This document shows, one piece after another, positions 15,193 through 24,074 of a stretch of DNA of 64,000 nucleotides (its first letter is position 1; each line of letters begins with the position of its first letter). Origin of the DNA: Altererythrobacter sp. KTW20L. Its GTDB lineage: Bacteria > Pseudomonadota > Alphaproteobacteria > Sphingomonadales > Sphingomonadaceae. The notes below the pieces were generated by a model. It was not told the origin of the DNA. It did no database searches and saw only the letters and a list, made by a program, of their open reading frames with translations. The stretch is taken from contig NZ_JAMFLH010000010.1 in NCBI RefSeq assembly GCF_023501975.1, forward strand, positions 1-64,000, in the 5' to 3' direction. The translations under genes were made by a program, and so were the position numbers.

Positions 15193-17856
15193 TTATCTGC
15201 TTAGCGCTATACTGGCTTGAATATCCAAGGGACGGACTGGCATGATCGGAGGCTCGGCTACTACCAGTTTGACCCAGAGCGCGTCCCTACCCTTGAAATA
15301 GGAAGTCTCGTTGGCCTGGCGCAAGGCGTCCAGGCTCCGCTGTTCCGTTCCCGAAGCCGCGTTTGCGAAGCCCGGCAGTTCGAACACAACCCACGAGCCC
15401 TGATCCATTTCGGCCAGGCTGAGGGTGACTTCCGGCCTTTCGGTCCTGACCTGGAGCTCGGTGCCGGCACGCACATTGCTTTGGCTGCCTGCGACCTGAA
15501 ATTCCGTGCCGTTGCGGAACAGCGTAATGGGCGCTTGAGGCGGGGGCGGATTGGAGAGAGCGGCCAGAATGCCGGAACCTCCACCCGGACCCCTGCCGCT
15601 CGTTCCCGGACGTCCGGGAGAAAAGCCCGAGCGCGGTGCGAAAGACAAGCGCCCGACATCACCAGCGCAGACGGAAGCGTTCCAATCCGGCTGGATCACG
15701 CAGGTGTCATCGGTGACGACGCTGTTGTTCTCGCCATCATGGAGATTGATGTGCGACATCGGGATGCCCGATGTCGTACCGTCCAGATCGAGGATCGACA
15801 GGGTTCTCCAGGAATTGCCGCCCCGGTTGTCGTTGTCGAACCTCCAGTCGATTTCCGGGAAATAGACCGGCTTGGCGTCGATGTATGTCGCGGTCCTGAT
15901 GGTGCTGGCGGTGGTCACGCCCGAACTGTTGTACATGAGCCACGACAGAGCACCTGTCTTGCGCAGATCATTGTCCTGGTAGTTTACGAAGGTCGTGTTC
16001 TCCACCTCGTTACGATAGTCGTAATATTCGTAGCCGCGGATGGGATAGTCCGGGATCAGCGGCTTTGGCAGGCTGCGGCCGTAAGCGATCTCTTCAGGCG
16101 TCCGGGGATTGCCCACATTGTCGGTCTCGCCCACGAACAGGGAATCGGTCACCAACGAGGTATAGGTCTCGGTGCCGAAAGACCCCGACGATATCGTTAC
16201 CCCGATGGCGTTGTCAGCGGACTTCAGGTTGCGGAACAGCAGAAGTTCGCCGCGGCCCCACAGGCCCTGGTTCCGGTTCTTGTAGGCGACGAGGTCGTCG
16301 AAATAGGTAACCAGCGCCTCGCTGCTCGGGTCAGAAGGGTCTTTCAACGGCAGGTATGTGTTGCCGGCCAGCGCGAAGGTGTTGTCTTCGGCGATGTTCC
16401 GGTCGAACATGAACCCGTCGTAGTTCGAATGGGCGATGTTGCCCCTGAATTCTCGCATCAGCGTCCGGCGCGGCCAGGTTTGGAGACTGATCGGCGTGCC
16501 CAGAAACTCGCCGTTGGGGTGTTCTGGCAGCGACAGCCAGAAACCGGCCTGGTCGGAACCGGCGGCCACATTGTCGATATAGCTGTTGTCCGGATTGGTG
16601 ATCCAGAAGGAGGCTACCGTATTGTCCGAAGGCAGCAGGACGTTTTCACTGTGGAAGCTCGCCTGGATGAGGGCCTGGCGATTCTCGTACTGCTTGACCT
16701 CCCCGTTGGGGGCAATGTTGAAAGGCACGCAATCCAGTGTCGGATGGCACTTGGTCTGGATCGCCAGGTTTCTGATGAATTCGTTGCCCGTCTCGATCCC
16801 GTCTTCGAGGAAGAAGCAATGGCCGACGGTGTTGTAGGTGACGTTGTTCTGGATCAGCAGGTCGTTGGTGCCGTGCACCGTCACACAGCGGTTGTAGGTG
16901 TCGTGGATCGCCGAGTTCTTGATGTACTGACCCTGTCCGTCACCGACCAGGTGCCAGTGGATTGGGTAGCGCGCCAGCGTCAGGTGCTGGCCCATGCGGC
17001 TGAGCTCGATGCCGGACACCTGGACCTTCGATCCGGGCATCGCCATGATGTGCCCGCCGAAATAGGTCTCGTCGGCATCCTCCGATGCCTGGATGCGGAT
17101 ATTGCGAGTGAGCAGGCCCACTTCGCCGCGCTGGTCCACCTCGAAGGTGATCTCACCGAAATGCATGTATTCCAGCGGTCGGTCGAGCGTAATGGCATTG
17201 CCGCTGACAGCGGTAATGGTGCGCTTTTCGGCCTGGCGGGGATCGAAGTCGGTCGAGGCCAAGACGATCTCGTCGCCCACCCGCCAGCCGCTGGCATCGA
17301 GCACTTCGATCCGCGTGGCGCCCGCTTCGGCCGTCGCGGCCAGCTTGCTCCAGGCGTGGTCGCGGTCGCCATGTAGACTGAGCGTGCCGCCCATCAGCAT
17401 GATCCCGCGATCGCCCATCGTATTGATGTCTTCGCCCGGCACGTTGTCGGTCAACGTGATCGTGGCCTTGTGGGTGTGCGGCCGGTCCTCGCTGCCGATG
17501 AGCAGTTCGCCCCGCCGCAGATAGATCCAGTCCGTCGCAAGTTCGAGATCGCTCTCGTCGGCGAAGCGCAGCCGGCCGTCCACCGTCAGGCTGCGCAGTT
17601 CAGGCGGGCTCACGTCGAGCAGCACCTCGGTCCCGCGCGGGATCGTCACCGCATCGCCAGCGGCCGGAACGCGGCCCTCGGGCCAGGCCGCCGGATCGGA
17701 CCAGCGCACCGTGCGCGTCACCGCCGACAAAGGTGCCTCCGCCGCCTCCATCGCATGGTCATGGCCCGCCTGGGCCGCAGCGCCCGACCCGTTGGCGAGC
17801 AGGAGCGTGGCCGGCAGGAGCGACGCAAACAGGAACAGGTTTGGGTGCTTGCGCAT
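15193..17856 (-). CDS. Secreted G8-domain right-handed beta-helix protein, paralogue 1
   Basis: An 887-residue exported protein. It has an N-terminal signal peptide (MRKHPNLFLFASLLPATLLL, cleavage near GAAAQA) and then a G8 domain (WSDPAAWPEGRVP, GDAVTIPRG, LLDVSPPELRSLTVDG). A long parallel beta-helix follows with YPIHWHLVGDGQGQYIKNS, TVHGTNDLLIQNNVTYNTVG and repeated N-x-T/N-x-A coils. This architecture is known from eukaryotic CEMIP/TMEM2 hyaluronan-related proteins and some bacterial secreted proteins. A glycan substrate is therefore plausible but not shown. The start at 17856 is chosen because AGGGG lies about ten bases upstream. A close paralogue is at 38968-41589. It is flanked by IS copies 2 and 3. 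Confidence 0.8.
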   Translation of the reverse strand: MRKHPNLFLFASLLPATLLLANGSGAAAQAGHDHAMEAAEAPLSAVTRTVRWSDPAAWPEGRVPAAGDAVTIPRGTEVLLDVSPPELRSLTVDGRLRFADESDLELATDWIYLRRGELLIGSEDRPHTHKATITLTDNVPGEDINTMGDRGIMLMGGTLSLHGDRDHAWSKLAATAEAGATRIEVLDASGWRVGDEIVLASTDFDPRQAEKRTITAVSGNAITLDRPLEYMHFGEITFEVDQRGEVGLLTRNIRIQASEDADETYFGGHIMAMPGSKVQVSGIELSRMGQHLTLARYPIHWHLVGDGQGQYIKNSAIHDTYNRCVTVHGTNDLLIQNNVTYNTVGHCFFLEDGIETGNEFIRNLAIQTKCHPTLDCVPFNIAPNGEVKQYENRQALIQASFHSENVLLPSDNTVASFWITNPDNSYIDNVAAGSDQAGFWLSLPEHPNGEFLGTPISLQTWPRRTLMREFRGNIAHSNYDGFMFDRNIAEDNTFALAGNTYLPLKDPSDPSSEALVTYFDDLVAYKNRNQGLWGRGELLLFRNLKSADNAIGVTISSGSFGTETYTSLVTDSLFVGETDNVGNPRTPEEIAYGRSLPKPLIPDYPIRGYEYYDYRNEVENTTFVNYQDNDLRKTGALSWLMYNSSGVTTASTIRTATYIDAKPVYFPEIDWRFDNDNRGGNSWRTLSILDLDGTTSGIPMSHINLHDGENNSVVTDDTCVIQPDWNASVCAGDVGRLSFAPRSGFSPGRPGTSGRGPGGGSGILAALSNPPPPQAPITLFRNGTEFQVAGSQSNVRAGTELQVRTERPEVTLSLAEMDQGSWVVFELPGFANAASGTEQRSLDALRQANETSYFKGRDALWVKLVVAEPPIMPVRPLDIQASIALSR

Positions 17857-18007
17857 GGCTTTCATCCCCTCTCGCGAACGGATGTCCGCATTATTGTTAT
17901 TGCGAGCAGCCTGCATTGGTGACGCCGCTTTTCCAAGGGGAAAGTGGCCGTCGCGCGTGCCGAAATTGTAATTATTTGTATGATGATGGCAGCCAAGAGA
18001 GTGCGAT

Positions 18008-18286
18008 TCATGGCCGGTCTCCGCGGACCAGGTAACGGCCGTCGATACGCATCGGCACCGGCTTGCCCGAGAATGGCGCAGCCGCGTTGGCGGGATGCTG
18101 GGCACGGCTTTGCCCCCAATAATCGCGGTGGCCGGTTGTAGCGCGCGGCAAGGTCCGCAGGTGAGAATTCAAAATTTCCCGCGAGCCGCCGTTGGCGACA
18201 TGATAGCGACGACCGGCGAGCGGATTGGCGATTGCCGCGCCCTCCCCGGGAGGCGGTGTTCTGGCACCAAGCGCATGGAAAGAAAC
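18008..18286 (-). pseudogene. C-terminal remnant of an unidentified protein, cut by IS copy 3
   Basis: On the minus strand a frame of about 92 codons is open from the left end of IS copy 3 to a TGA at 18008-18010. It reads FHALGARTPPPGEGAAIANP, later RRYHVANGGSREILNSHL, HRDYWGQSRAQHPANAAAPF and ends MRIDGRYLVRGDRP. It has no start codon. The composition and the ending look like a genuine protein tail, but I could not assign a family. The stop lies 152 bases upstream of the G8 gene on the same strand, so the two were probably neighbours in one operon before the IS removed the 5' part. Confidence 0.5.
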
Positions 18287-18916
18287 TGCCTGTCAAAGCA
18301 AACGCACCGCTGGATTTCTGAACCAGCGAGGGTAGGGCGCACCCATGCCCCGCTCCAAGAAGACCGCTAGCCCATTCCGGTACTTCAACTCATCGCCCGT
18401 GGTGATCCGCCTTGTGGTTTTGATGTATGTCCGGTTCCCGCTGTCGCTGCGGAACGTGGTGGACCTGTTGTTCGAACGAGGGATCGACGTTCGCCACGAG
18501 ACCGTCCGCCACTGGTGGAACCGCTTAGGCCCGATGTTTGCCGCCGATGTCCTGCGCCAGCCGGATGACGGGCTTTCGCCAGTGGAAATGGCACCTCGAC
18601 TAGGTCTACCTGACCCGAAGGGCGGCGAAGCCAACATCAATAGTAACCTGCCGTTCCGACGAAGAGAGCGGGCAATGCTGCGGTTTCGGCAGATGAAGTC
18701 GTTACAGAAATTCGCCTCGGCCCACGCCAACGTCCATAACCATTTCGCTTCGCGGCCCCTCGGGTCAATCTCGACGCCAGCTGATCGACAGACAGACCTA
18801 AAAGACCCTCCGCTCGGCCGCCTTGGCCGAGTGGCAGACCCTCATGGCCTGAGCCGATGCTGGGCTGGGGTCAGCTATGCCGATCGGAGACGAGTTGCGG
18901 TTAGACTGACGGCACC
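18286..18916 (+). mobile_element. IS6-family insertion sequence, copy 3 (internally deleted)
   Basis: The left end is degenerate (CTGTCAAAGCAAACGCACCGC, from about 18286) but shares CGCACCGCTGG with copy 1. The right end ends at 18916 as GACTGACGGCACC. The span of about 630 bp is some 230 bp shorter than copy 2, because the centre of the transposase gene is missing. It has the same orientation as copy 2, so the two bracket the G8 gene like the arms of an IS6 composite element. Confidence 0.7.
18345..18784 (+). pseudogene. Degenerate IS6-like transposase of copy 3
   Basis: It begins MPRSKKTASPFRYFNSSPVV and keeps the helix-turn-helix ERGIDVRHETVRHWWNR. It then loses frame at DVLRQPDD. The codon for the Glu after the first catalytic Asp is TAG (CACCTCGACTAG). 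The segment from there to just before NLPFRRRERAML is deleted, including the second catalytic Asp. It cannot be active on its own. Confidence 0.8.
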
Positions 18917-18993
18917 GCCACCCATGAACAGCAGTGGGCAACATTCCTGTTCCGGCATTTCCGCTGATCACGGCAAGGGTCTTGCGACCTTCC

Positions 18994-20598
18994 TTACCTA
19001 TCACCCCGGATCAGGTCGGCGGCCTTCTCGCCGATCATGATGCAGGCCGCATTGGTGTTGCCGCCCACGATGCGCGGCATGACCGATGCGTCGGCGATCC
19101 GCAGGCCTTCCAGCCCGCGCACCCGCAATTGCGCATCGCACACTGCCATTGCGTCGGTACCCATCGCGCAGCTTCCTACCGGATGGAGAGCGGTGTTGGT
19201 CGCCTCGCGGACCCAGGCGTCGATCTCGGCATCGGTCTGCGCTGCAGGGCCGGGCGCGATTTCGGTGGTCAGCACATCGCGCACTGGATCGGTTGCCCAG
19301 ATTTCGCGGATCTGGCGCACCACTCGGCGGAAGAACGCGCGGTCGTTTTCGGTGCCGAGGACGTTGTTGACAATGCGCGGGGGTGCAAAGGGGTCGGCGC
19401 TGGCCAACTTGACCCAGCCGCGGCTTTCCGGGCGCAGCAAGACGCAAGCCATGGCAATCACATCAGGTGCGGGCGCGCGGACTCCGGGGAACCAGGGGCG
19501 GGCAAAGATGGTGGTCGGCTGGAGCAGGTACTGCGCGTCCGGGCGTTCGAGGTCAGGGCGGGTCTTTATCCAGCCGTTTGCCGTGACCGGCATGTTGGCG
19601 ATGCGCCCCTTGCCGGTGGCGAGCCATTGCAGCACGGACAGGGTCAGCCGGTCGAACCGCAGCTCGGGATTGAGCGTGGCCTTGCGTTCGGCCCCGGAAA
19701 TCATCGCAATGCTGGGATGGTCCTGCAGGTTCTGCCCTACACCGGGCAGGTCGTGGACGACCGGTATGCCATGCTGGCGCAAATCCTCCGCCGGCCCGAT
19801 GCCCGATAGCAGCAGCAGTTGCGGCGTGTTGTATGCGCCGCCCGAAAGGATGATCTCGCGCCCGGCGTGCACAATCTTGTCCTGGCCATCCTGCCGGTAA
19901 TGCAGCGCGACCGCCCGGCCATTCTCGACTTCCACGCGGGTGGCGTGGGCACCGGTCAGCACGGTGAGGTTGGGACGCTTCATCGCCGGGTAGAGGAACC
20001 GCGCCGCCGTGCTGGCGCGCCGTCCGCGATGGATGTTGATGTCGGGCGAACCCCAGCCTTCCTGGTCGGGGCCATGATGGTCGGTCTGGCGCTTGTAGCC
20101 GAGCTTCTCCACCGCTGCCATGAACCGTGGGAACAGCTCGCCGTCGGGGATATGCTTGGTAGTGCTGAGCGGGCCGCCGCTGCCGTGGTATTCGTCGGCC
20201 TCACCCCAATGATTCTCGCTGCGCTTGAACAGCGGCAGGACATCGTCCCAGCTCCACCCTTCAAGGCCCAGTTGCCGCCATTCGTCGTAATCGCGCGGAT
20301 GGCCGCGGGCATAGAGCATCCCGTTGATCATCGATGACCCGCCCAGCGCCTTGCCGCGCGGCTGGCGGATGCAGCGGTTGTTGGCGAAAGGTTCGGGCTC
20401 GCCCATGTAGGACCAGTTGAAGCGGGTGCCGCCCATCATCACGATCGGGAAGGCGATGGGCATTTCGAGCAGGATGTTGCGCTCCCGCCGCCCCGCTTCC
20501 ACCAGGGTGACGGTGACGTTGGGATCCTCGGTCAGCCGAGCCGCCAGCACGGCGCCCGATGAGCCGGCACCGACGATGATATAGTCACTTGTGGTCAT
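18994..20598 (-). CDS. GMC-family FAD-dependent alcohol oxidoreductase 1
   Basis: A 534-residue flavoprotein of the glucose-methanol-choline family. The FAD dinucleotide motif is YIIVGAGSSGAVLAARL, with the first family signature at GKALGGSSMINGMLYARGHP and the second at GGAYNTPQLLLLSGIG. The C-terminal FAD domain carries the catalytic His in LHPVGSCAMG and the partner Asn in GGNTNAACIMIGEKAAD. No signal peptide is present, so it acts in the cytoplasm. Family members oxidise primary alcohols to aldehydes. The start overlaps the stop of GMC 2 by four bases (ATGA), so the two are translationally coupled. The gene ends 78 bp from IS copy 3 but is intact. Confidence 0.9.
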   Translation of the reverse strand: MTTSDYIIVGAGSSGAVLAARLTEDPNVTVTLVEAGRRERNILLEMPIAFPIVMMGGTRFNWSYMGEPEPFANNRCIRQPRGKALGGSSMINGMLYARGHPRDYDEWRQLGLEGWSWDDVLPLFKRSENHWGEADEYHGSGGPLSTTKHIPDGELFPRFMAAVEKLGYKRQTDHHGPDQEGWGSPDINIHRGRRASTAARFLYPAMKRPNLTVLTGAHATRVEVENGRAVALHYRQDGQDKIVHAGREIILSGGAYNTPQLLLLSGIGPAEDLRQHGIPVVHDLPGVGQNLQDHPSIAMISGAERKATLNPELRFDRLTLSVLQWLATGKGRIANMPVTANGWIKTRPDLERPDAQYLLQPTTIFARPWFPGVRAPAPDVIAMACVLLRPESRGWVKLASADPFAPPRIVNNVLGTENDRAFFRRVVRQIREIWATDPVRDVLTTEIAPGPAAQTDAEIDAWVREATNTALHPVGSCAMGTDAMAVCDAQLRVRGLEGLRIADASVMPRIVGGNTNAACIMIGEKAADLIRGDR

Positions 20599-22232
20599 GT
20601 GTGGTCCTCGAAACGCGGCAGGCTGCGGCCGCGCAGCATGTCTGCGGCCTTTTCGCCGATCATGATGGTGGGGGCGTTGGTGTTGCCTCCGGGCACATCG
20701 GGCATCACCGAGGCATCGATCACCCGCAGGCCCGCGATGCCGTGAACGCGCAGTTGCGGATCGACAACGGCGAGCGGTCCCTGGCCGATGGCACAGGTGC
20801 CGACCGGATGCTGGGTGACCTGGGCATATTGGCGGATATGTTCGTCCAGGGCCTCGTCGCTGGTCACATCGGGGCCGGGCAAGGTCTCGGACGCGACCAG
20901 GCCCGCCATCGGTTCCGTCCCGTAGAGCCGCCGCGCAATCCGGATGCCCGCGCGCGCCGTGGCAAAATCGGCCGCTGCGCTGAAGATGTTGAGGTGTATC
21001 TTCACCTTGTCCGCCGGATCGGCGCTGCGCAGCTCCACATGGCCCCGGCTTTCAGGGTGGAGCAGGATCACGTCGCTGGTCATCTCGTGCTTGGGCGGGG
21101 CCTTGATTCCGGGAAACCACAGGTGCGCGCCGACCTTGACCGGGTTGCACCACAGCTGGATGTCGGGCTGGGCCAGCCGAGGATCGGTGCGCAGGATCGG
21201 GTTGGCACTGTTGACCTGGGCGGCGAAGGCCCCGGTGCCAAACAGCTTCCATTCGATCACATGCCGCGCCGCGCGATCGAACCGAAGCTGGTTCACGAAG
21301 GTGACGGCGCCATTGGCGGCGAATTCGACCGGCACGCGGGGATGTTCTGACAGGTTCTGCCCTACGCCCGGCAGGTCGTGTGCCACTGCTATGCCATGCT
21401 GGCGCAGGTGCTCGGCCGGTCCGATGCCCGACAGCATCAGCAATTGCGGCGAATTGTAGCTACCGCCGGACAGGATCACCTCGCACCCGACCAGCGCCTG
21501 CTTCGCTTCGCCCTCGTGGGTAAAGGCCACGCCGATGGCGCGTTTGCCTTCCAGCATCACGCGTGACACCTGGGCGCCTGTCAGCACGGTGAGATTGGGC
21601 CGGGCCATCGCCGGTTTCAGATAGGCCGCAAAGGTCGAGGCACGCCGCCCGCGCTCGTCAATCGTCAGTTCGCCGCGCGCGACGCCTTCTTCGTAGACGT
21701 GGATATCCTCGGTAATGGGCAGGCCCGCAGCCTGCGCCGCTTCCATCAGCTGATCGTGCAGCAGGTGGCGCGTGGCGTTGCGTGTTACCGCCAGCGGACC
21801 CTGCGCGCCATGCTTGCCATCGTCGCCCGCCCAGTGCCGCTCCATCTTCAGGAAATAGGGCAGCACATCGGCATGGCTCCAGCCGCTGGCACCCTTTTGC
21901 GCCCAGCGATCGAAGTCTGATGAATGGCCGCGCATGTAGAACATGCCATTGATGCTGGACGATCCGCCCAGCAGCCGCCCGCGCGGCAGGAACAGGCGGC
22001 GCTGGTTCAGGTGCGGCTCCGGCTCGGACATATAGGGCCAGGTATAGCCGGGCTTGAACAGTGCCTTCAGGAAGCCCAGCGGCATGCGCAGCAGCCAGTC
22101 ATCACCCTTGCCGCCAGCTTCGAGCAGCAACACGCGGGTAGCCGCATCCTCGGTCAGCCGGGCGGCGAGAACAGCACCAGCCGATCCCGCGCCGACGATC
22201 ACATAGTCAAATTGCCCAGTTTCAAATTGCAT
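20595..22232 (-). CDS. GMC-family FAD-dependent alcohol oxidoreductase 2
   Basis: A 545-residue homologue of the downstream gene with the same landmarks: YVIVGAGSAGAVLAARLTED, GRLLGGSSSINGMFYMRGHS, GGSYNSPQLLMLSGIGPAEH, catalytic His in QHPVGTCAIG and Asn in GGNTNAPTIMIGEKAADML. It is the first gene of a two-gene operon and is divergent from an aldehyde dehydrogenase, a classic alcohol-to-acid pair. Two coupled GMC enzymes may divide stereoisomers of one substrate, as I recall for lignin-dimer catabolism in Sphingobium; polyglycol or other alcohols are alternatives. AAGGAG lies about a dozen bases before the ATG. Confidence 0.9.
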   Translation of the reverse strand: MQFETGQFDYVIVGAGSAGAVLAARLTEDAATRVLLLEAGGKGDDWLLRMPLGFLKALFKPGYTWPYMSEPEPHLNQRRLFLPRGRLLGGSSSINGMFYMRGHSSDFDRWAQKGASGWSHADVLPYFLKMERHWAGDDGKHGAQGPLAVTRNATRHLLHDQLMEAAQAAGLPITEDIHVYEEGVARGELTIDERGRRASTFAAYLKPAMARPNLTVLTGAQVSRVMLEGKRAIGVAFTHEGEAKQALVGCEVILSGGSYNSPQLLMLSGIGPAEHLRQHGIAVAHDLPGVGQNLSEHPRVPVEFAANGAVTFVNQLRFDRAARHVIEWKLFGTGAFAAQVNSANPILRTDPRLAQPDIQLWCNPVKVGAHLWFPGIKAPPKHEMTSDVILLHPESRGHVELRSADPADKVKIHLNIFSAAADFATARAGIRIARRLYGTEPMAGLVASETLPGPDVTSDEALDEHIRQYAQVTQHPVGTCAIGQGPLAVVDPQLRVHGIAGLRVIDASVMPDVPGGNTNAPTIMIGEKAADMLRGRSLPRFEDHT

Positions 22233-22280
22233 GGTTCTCGCTTCTCTCCTTCACGTTCGTTACGGTCGGCGCGGCGCTGG

Positions 22281-22300
22281 CGCAAACCATTCTGTTTGCG
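22281..22300. promoter_or_regulatory. Palindromic operator candidate between GMC 2 and aldehyde dehydrogenase
   Basis: CGCAAAC (22281-22287) and GTTTGCG (22294-22300) form a perfect 7-bp inverted repeat with a six-base spacer. It sits in the 132-bp divergent promoter region, 48 bp from the GMC 2 start and 64 bp from the aldehyde dehydrogenase start. It differs in spacing from the LacI-type sites further downstream, so a separate regulator is likely. Confidence 0.5.
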
Positions 22301-22364
22301 TGGCACCCGCTGGCTTGTATTGGACGGCCAGAGCCTGATAGCCAAATTCCAGAGGATGCCCGAT

Positions 22365-23888
22365 ATGTCCCCTCCCCCCATGCCCGTCGATACCTCGCTC
22401 TTACCAGCCTTGCGCGCCGACCTGCTGGCAAAACCGCGCCAGTTGTTCATCGGCGGCGAGTTCGTGAGCGCGGTGTCGGGTGAGACCTTCGAGGTGACCG
22501 ATCCTGCAACAGGCGCGGTAATCGGCCATGCCGCCTCTGCCGATGCCGCCGATATCGACCTTGCCGTGAAAGCTGCCAGCCGCTGCTTCGAAAGCGGCAA
22601 GTGGAGCAACATGGCACCGGCCCAGAGGGCGCGCATCATGCTGCGGCTGGCCGACCTGATCGAGGCCAATGCCAGCCGCATTGCGCTGACCGAAACGCTC
22701 GACAACGGCATGCCGCTGATGATGGCTTTCTTCGGCGGCGGCATGGGTGCTGCAGAGGCCCTGCGCTATTTCGCCGGCTGGTGCACCAAGCTGAACGGCG
22801 AGACCTTCACCCCGTCCAATCCCGGCGAATGGCATGCCTATACGGTGCGCGAGCCGGTCGGCGTGGTCGGCGCGATCGTGCCGTGGAATTTCCCCTTCGT
22901 GATGGCAGTGGCCAAGCTGGGCGCATCACTCGCGGCGGGCTGCACCGTGGTGCTGAAACCGGCCGAGCAGACCCCGCTTTCCGCCGTGATCCTGGCCGAA
23001 CTGGTGGCCGAGGCAGGCTTCCCCGAAGGCACGATCAACATCTGCACCGGCTTCGGCAAGACCGCAGGCGCGGCGCTTGTTGCCCATCCGCTGGTGGACA
23101 AGATCTCGTTCACCGGATCGACCGTGACCGGCAAGAGCATCGTCCATGCCTGCGCCGACAGTCTGAAGCGCGTTACACTGGAACTGGGCGGCAAGTCCCC
23201 GGTGATCATTTTCGCCGATGCCGACCTCGCCAAGGCTATCCCCGGCGCGGCGATGGGGATTTTCGGCAATGCCGGGCAGGTCTGCGCTGCCGGTTCGCGG
23301 CTGTTCGTGCATGAAAGTGTGCGCGACGAGGTGCTTGAAGGCATTTCGAACATGGCGCGCGGGCTGGTGGTCGGCAACGGGATGGATCCGCGCACGCAAA
23401 TGGGTCCGCTGGTGAGCGATGTGCAGTTCGCTCGCGTGACCGGCTATCTCGAAAGCGCTCTTGCCGAAGGCGCGCAGGTGCTGGTCGGCGGCGGCAAGCT
23501 GGATGTGGAAGGCGGCGAGGGCGGCAATTTCCTCGCCCCCACCGTGCTCACCGAAACCCGGGCCGGGATGAAGGCTGTGGAGGAAGAAATCTTCGGCCCC
23601 GTGCTGTGCACGATGACTTTCGGCGACGACGATCTGGAAGCGGTCGCGGCGGCGGCCAACGATACGCAGTACGGCCTGTCCTCCGCCATCTGGACCAACA
23701 ACATGTCCAACGGCCTGAAGCTGGCCAAGCGGTTGAAAGCGGGAATGGTGCGGATCAACGGCGGCATGGGCGGCCCCGATCCGGCAATGCCGCTGGGCGG
23801 CTTCAAGCAATCGGGCTGGGGCCGCGAGAACGGGCGGCAGGGTGTGGAAGCTTTCACTGAGATCAAGTCGGTCACGATCAACCTGTAG
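22365..23888 (+). CDS. NAD(P)-dependent aldehyde dehydrogenase
   Basis: A 507-residue enzyme of the ALDH superfamily that oxidises aldehydes to carboxylic acids. Motifs seen are the oxyanion Asn region GAIVPWNFPFVMAVAKLG, coenzyme loop SFTGSTVTGKSIVH, general base Glu in VTLELGGKSPVIIF, catalytic Cys in NAGQVCAAGSRLFV, and PLGGFKQSGWGREN near the end. The ATG at 22365 is chosen because AGAGG lies at good spacing; a start nine bases earlier is possible. It is divergent from two alcohol oxidoreductases, so it probably takes their aldehyde product. The closest family pattern is the phenylacetaldehyde/betaine aldehyde type, but specificity cannot be read. Confidence 0.92.
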   Translation: MSPPPMPVDTSLLPALRADLLAKPRQLFIGGEFVSAVSGETFEVTDPATGAVIGHAASADAADIDLAVKAASRCFESGKWSNMAPAQRARIMLRLADLIEANASRIALTETLDNGMPLMMAFFGGGMGAAEALRYFAGWCTKLNGETFTPSNPGEWHAYTVREPVGVVGAIVPWNFPFVMAVAKLGASLAAGCTVVLKPAEQTPLSAVILAELVAEAGFPEGTINICTGFGKTAGAALVAHPLVDKISFTGSTVTGKSIVHACADSLKRVTLELGGKSPVIIFADADLAKAIPGAAMGIFGNAGQVCAAGSRLFVHESVRDEVLEGISNMARGLVVGNGMDPRTQMGPLVSDVQFARVTGYLESALAEGAQVLVGGGKLDVEGGEGGNFLAPTVLTETRAGMKAVEEEIFGPVLCTMTFGDDDLEAVAAAANDTQYGLSSAIWTNNMSNGLKLAKRLKAGMVRINGGMGGPDPAMPLGGFKQSGWGRENGRQGVEAFTEIKSVTINL

Positions 23889-23949
23889 GGCTGAGGGTCT
23901 TTCCCGGATCAGACACAGCTGGCCGGTCGGCAGTCGTGCATGGCGTGCA

Positions 23950-23963
23950 TGAAAGCGATTGCA
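23950..23963. promoter_or_regulatory. LacI/GalR-type operator, upstream of the DUF819 gene
   Basis: TGAAAGCGATTGCA fits the LacI/GalR-family consensus TGNAANCGNTTNCA at every defined position. It lies 112 bp upstream of the DUF819 start. Three related sites occur in front of the next transcription units (25268, 26650, 31325). Confidence 0.55.
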
Positions 23964-24074
23964 TGACTTTGTGACCGTTTCTAGAACGTGCCTTCGGGTT
24001 GTCGCCCAGGCGAAGCGGCAAGACCGGGAATTGTATCGAACGCTCCAACAAGTGCCGGACAGGATCACAGCTAC

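Noticed and set aside
15217-17376. A 719-codon open frame on the plus strand
   Set aside because: It is antisense to the G8-domain gene, whose protein has a signal peptide, a G8 domain and a close paralogue. The plus-strand product has no recognisable domain and arises from GC-rich codon bias.
17862-18296. A 144-codon minus-strand frame upstream of the G8 gene
   Set aside because: The protein-like reading in this region is in another frame (tail ending MRIDGRYLVRGDRP); this frame has no domain and crosses the IS boundary.
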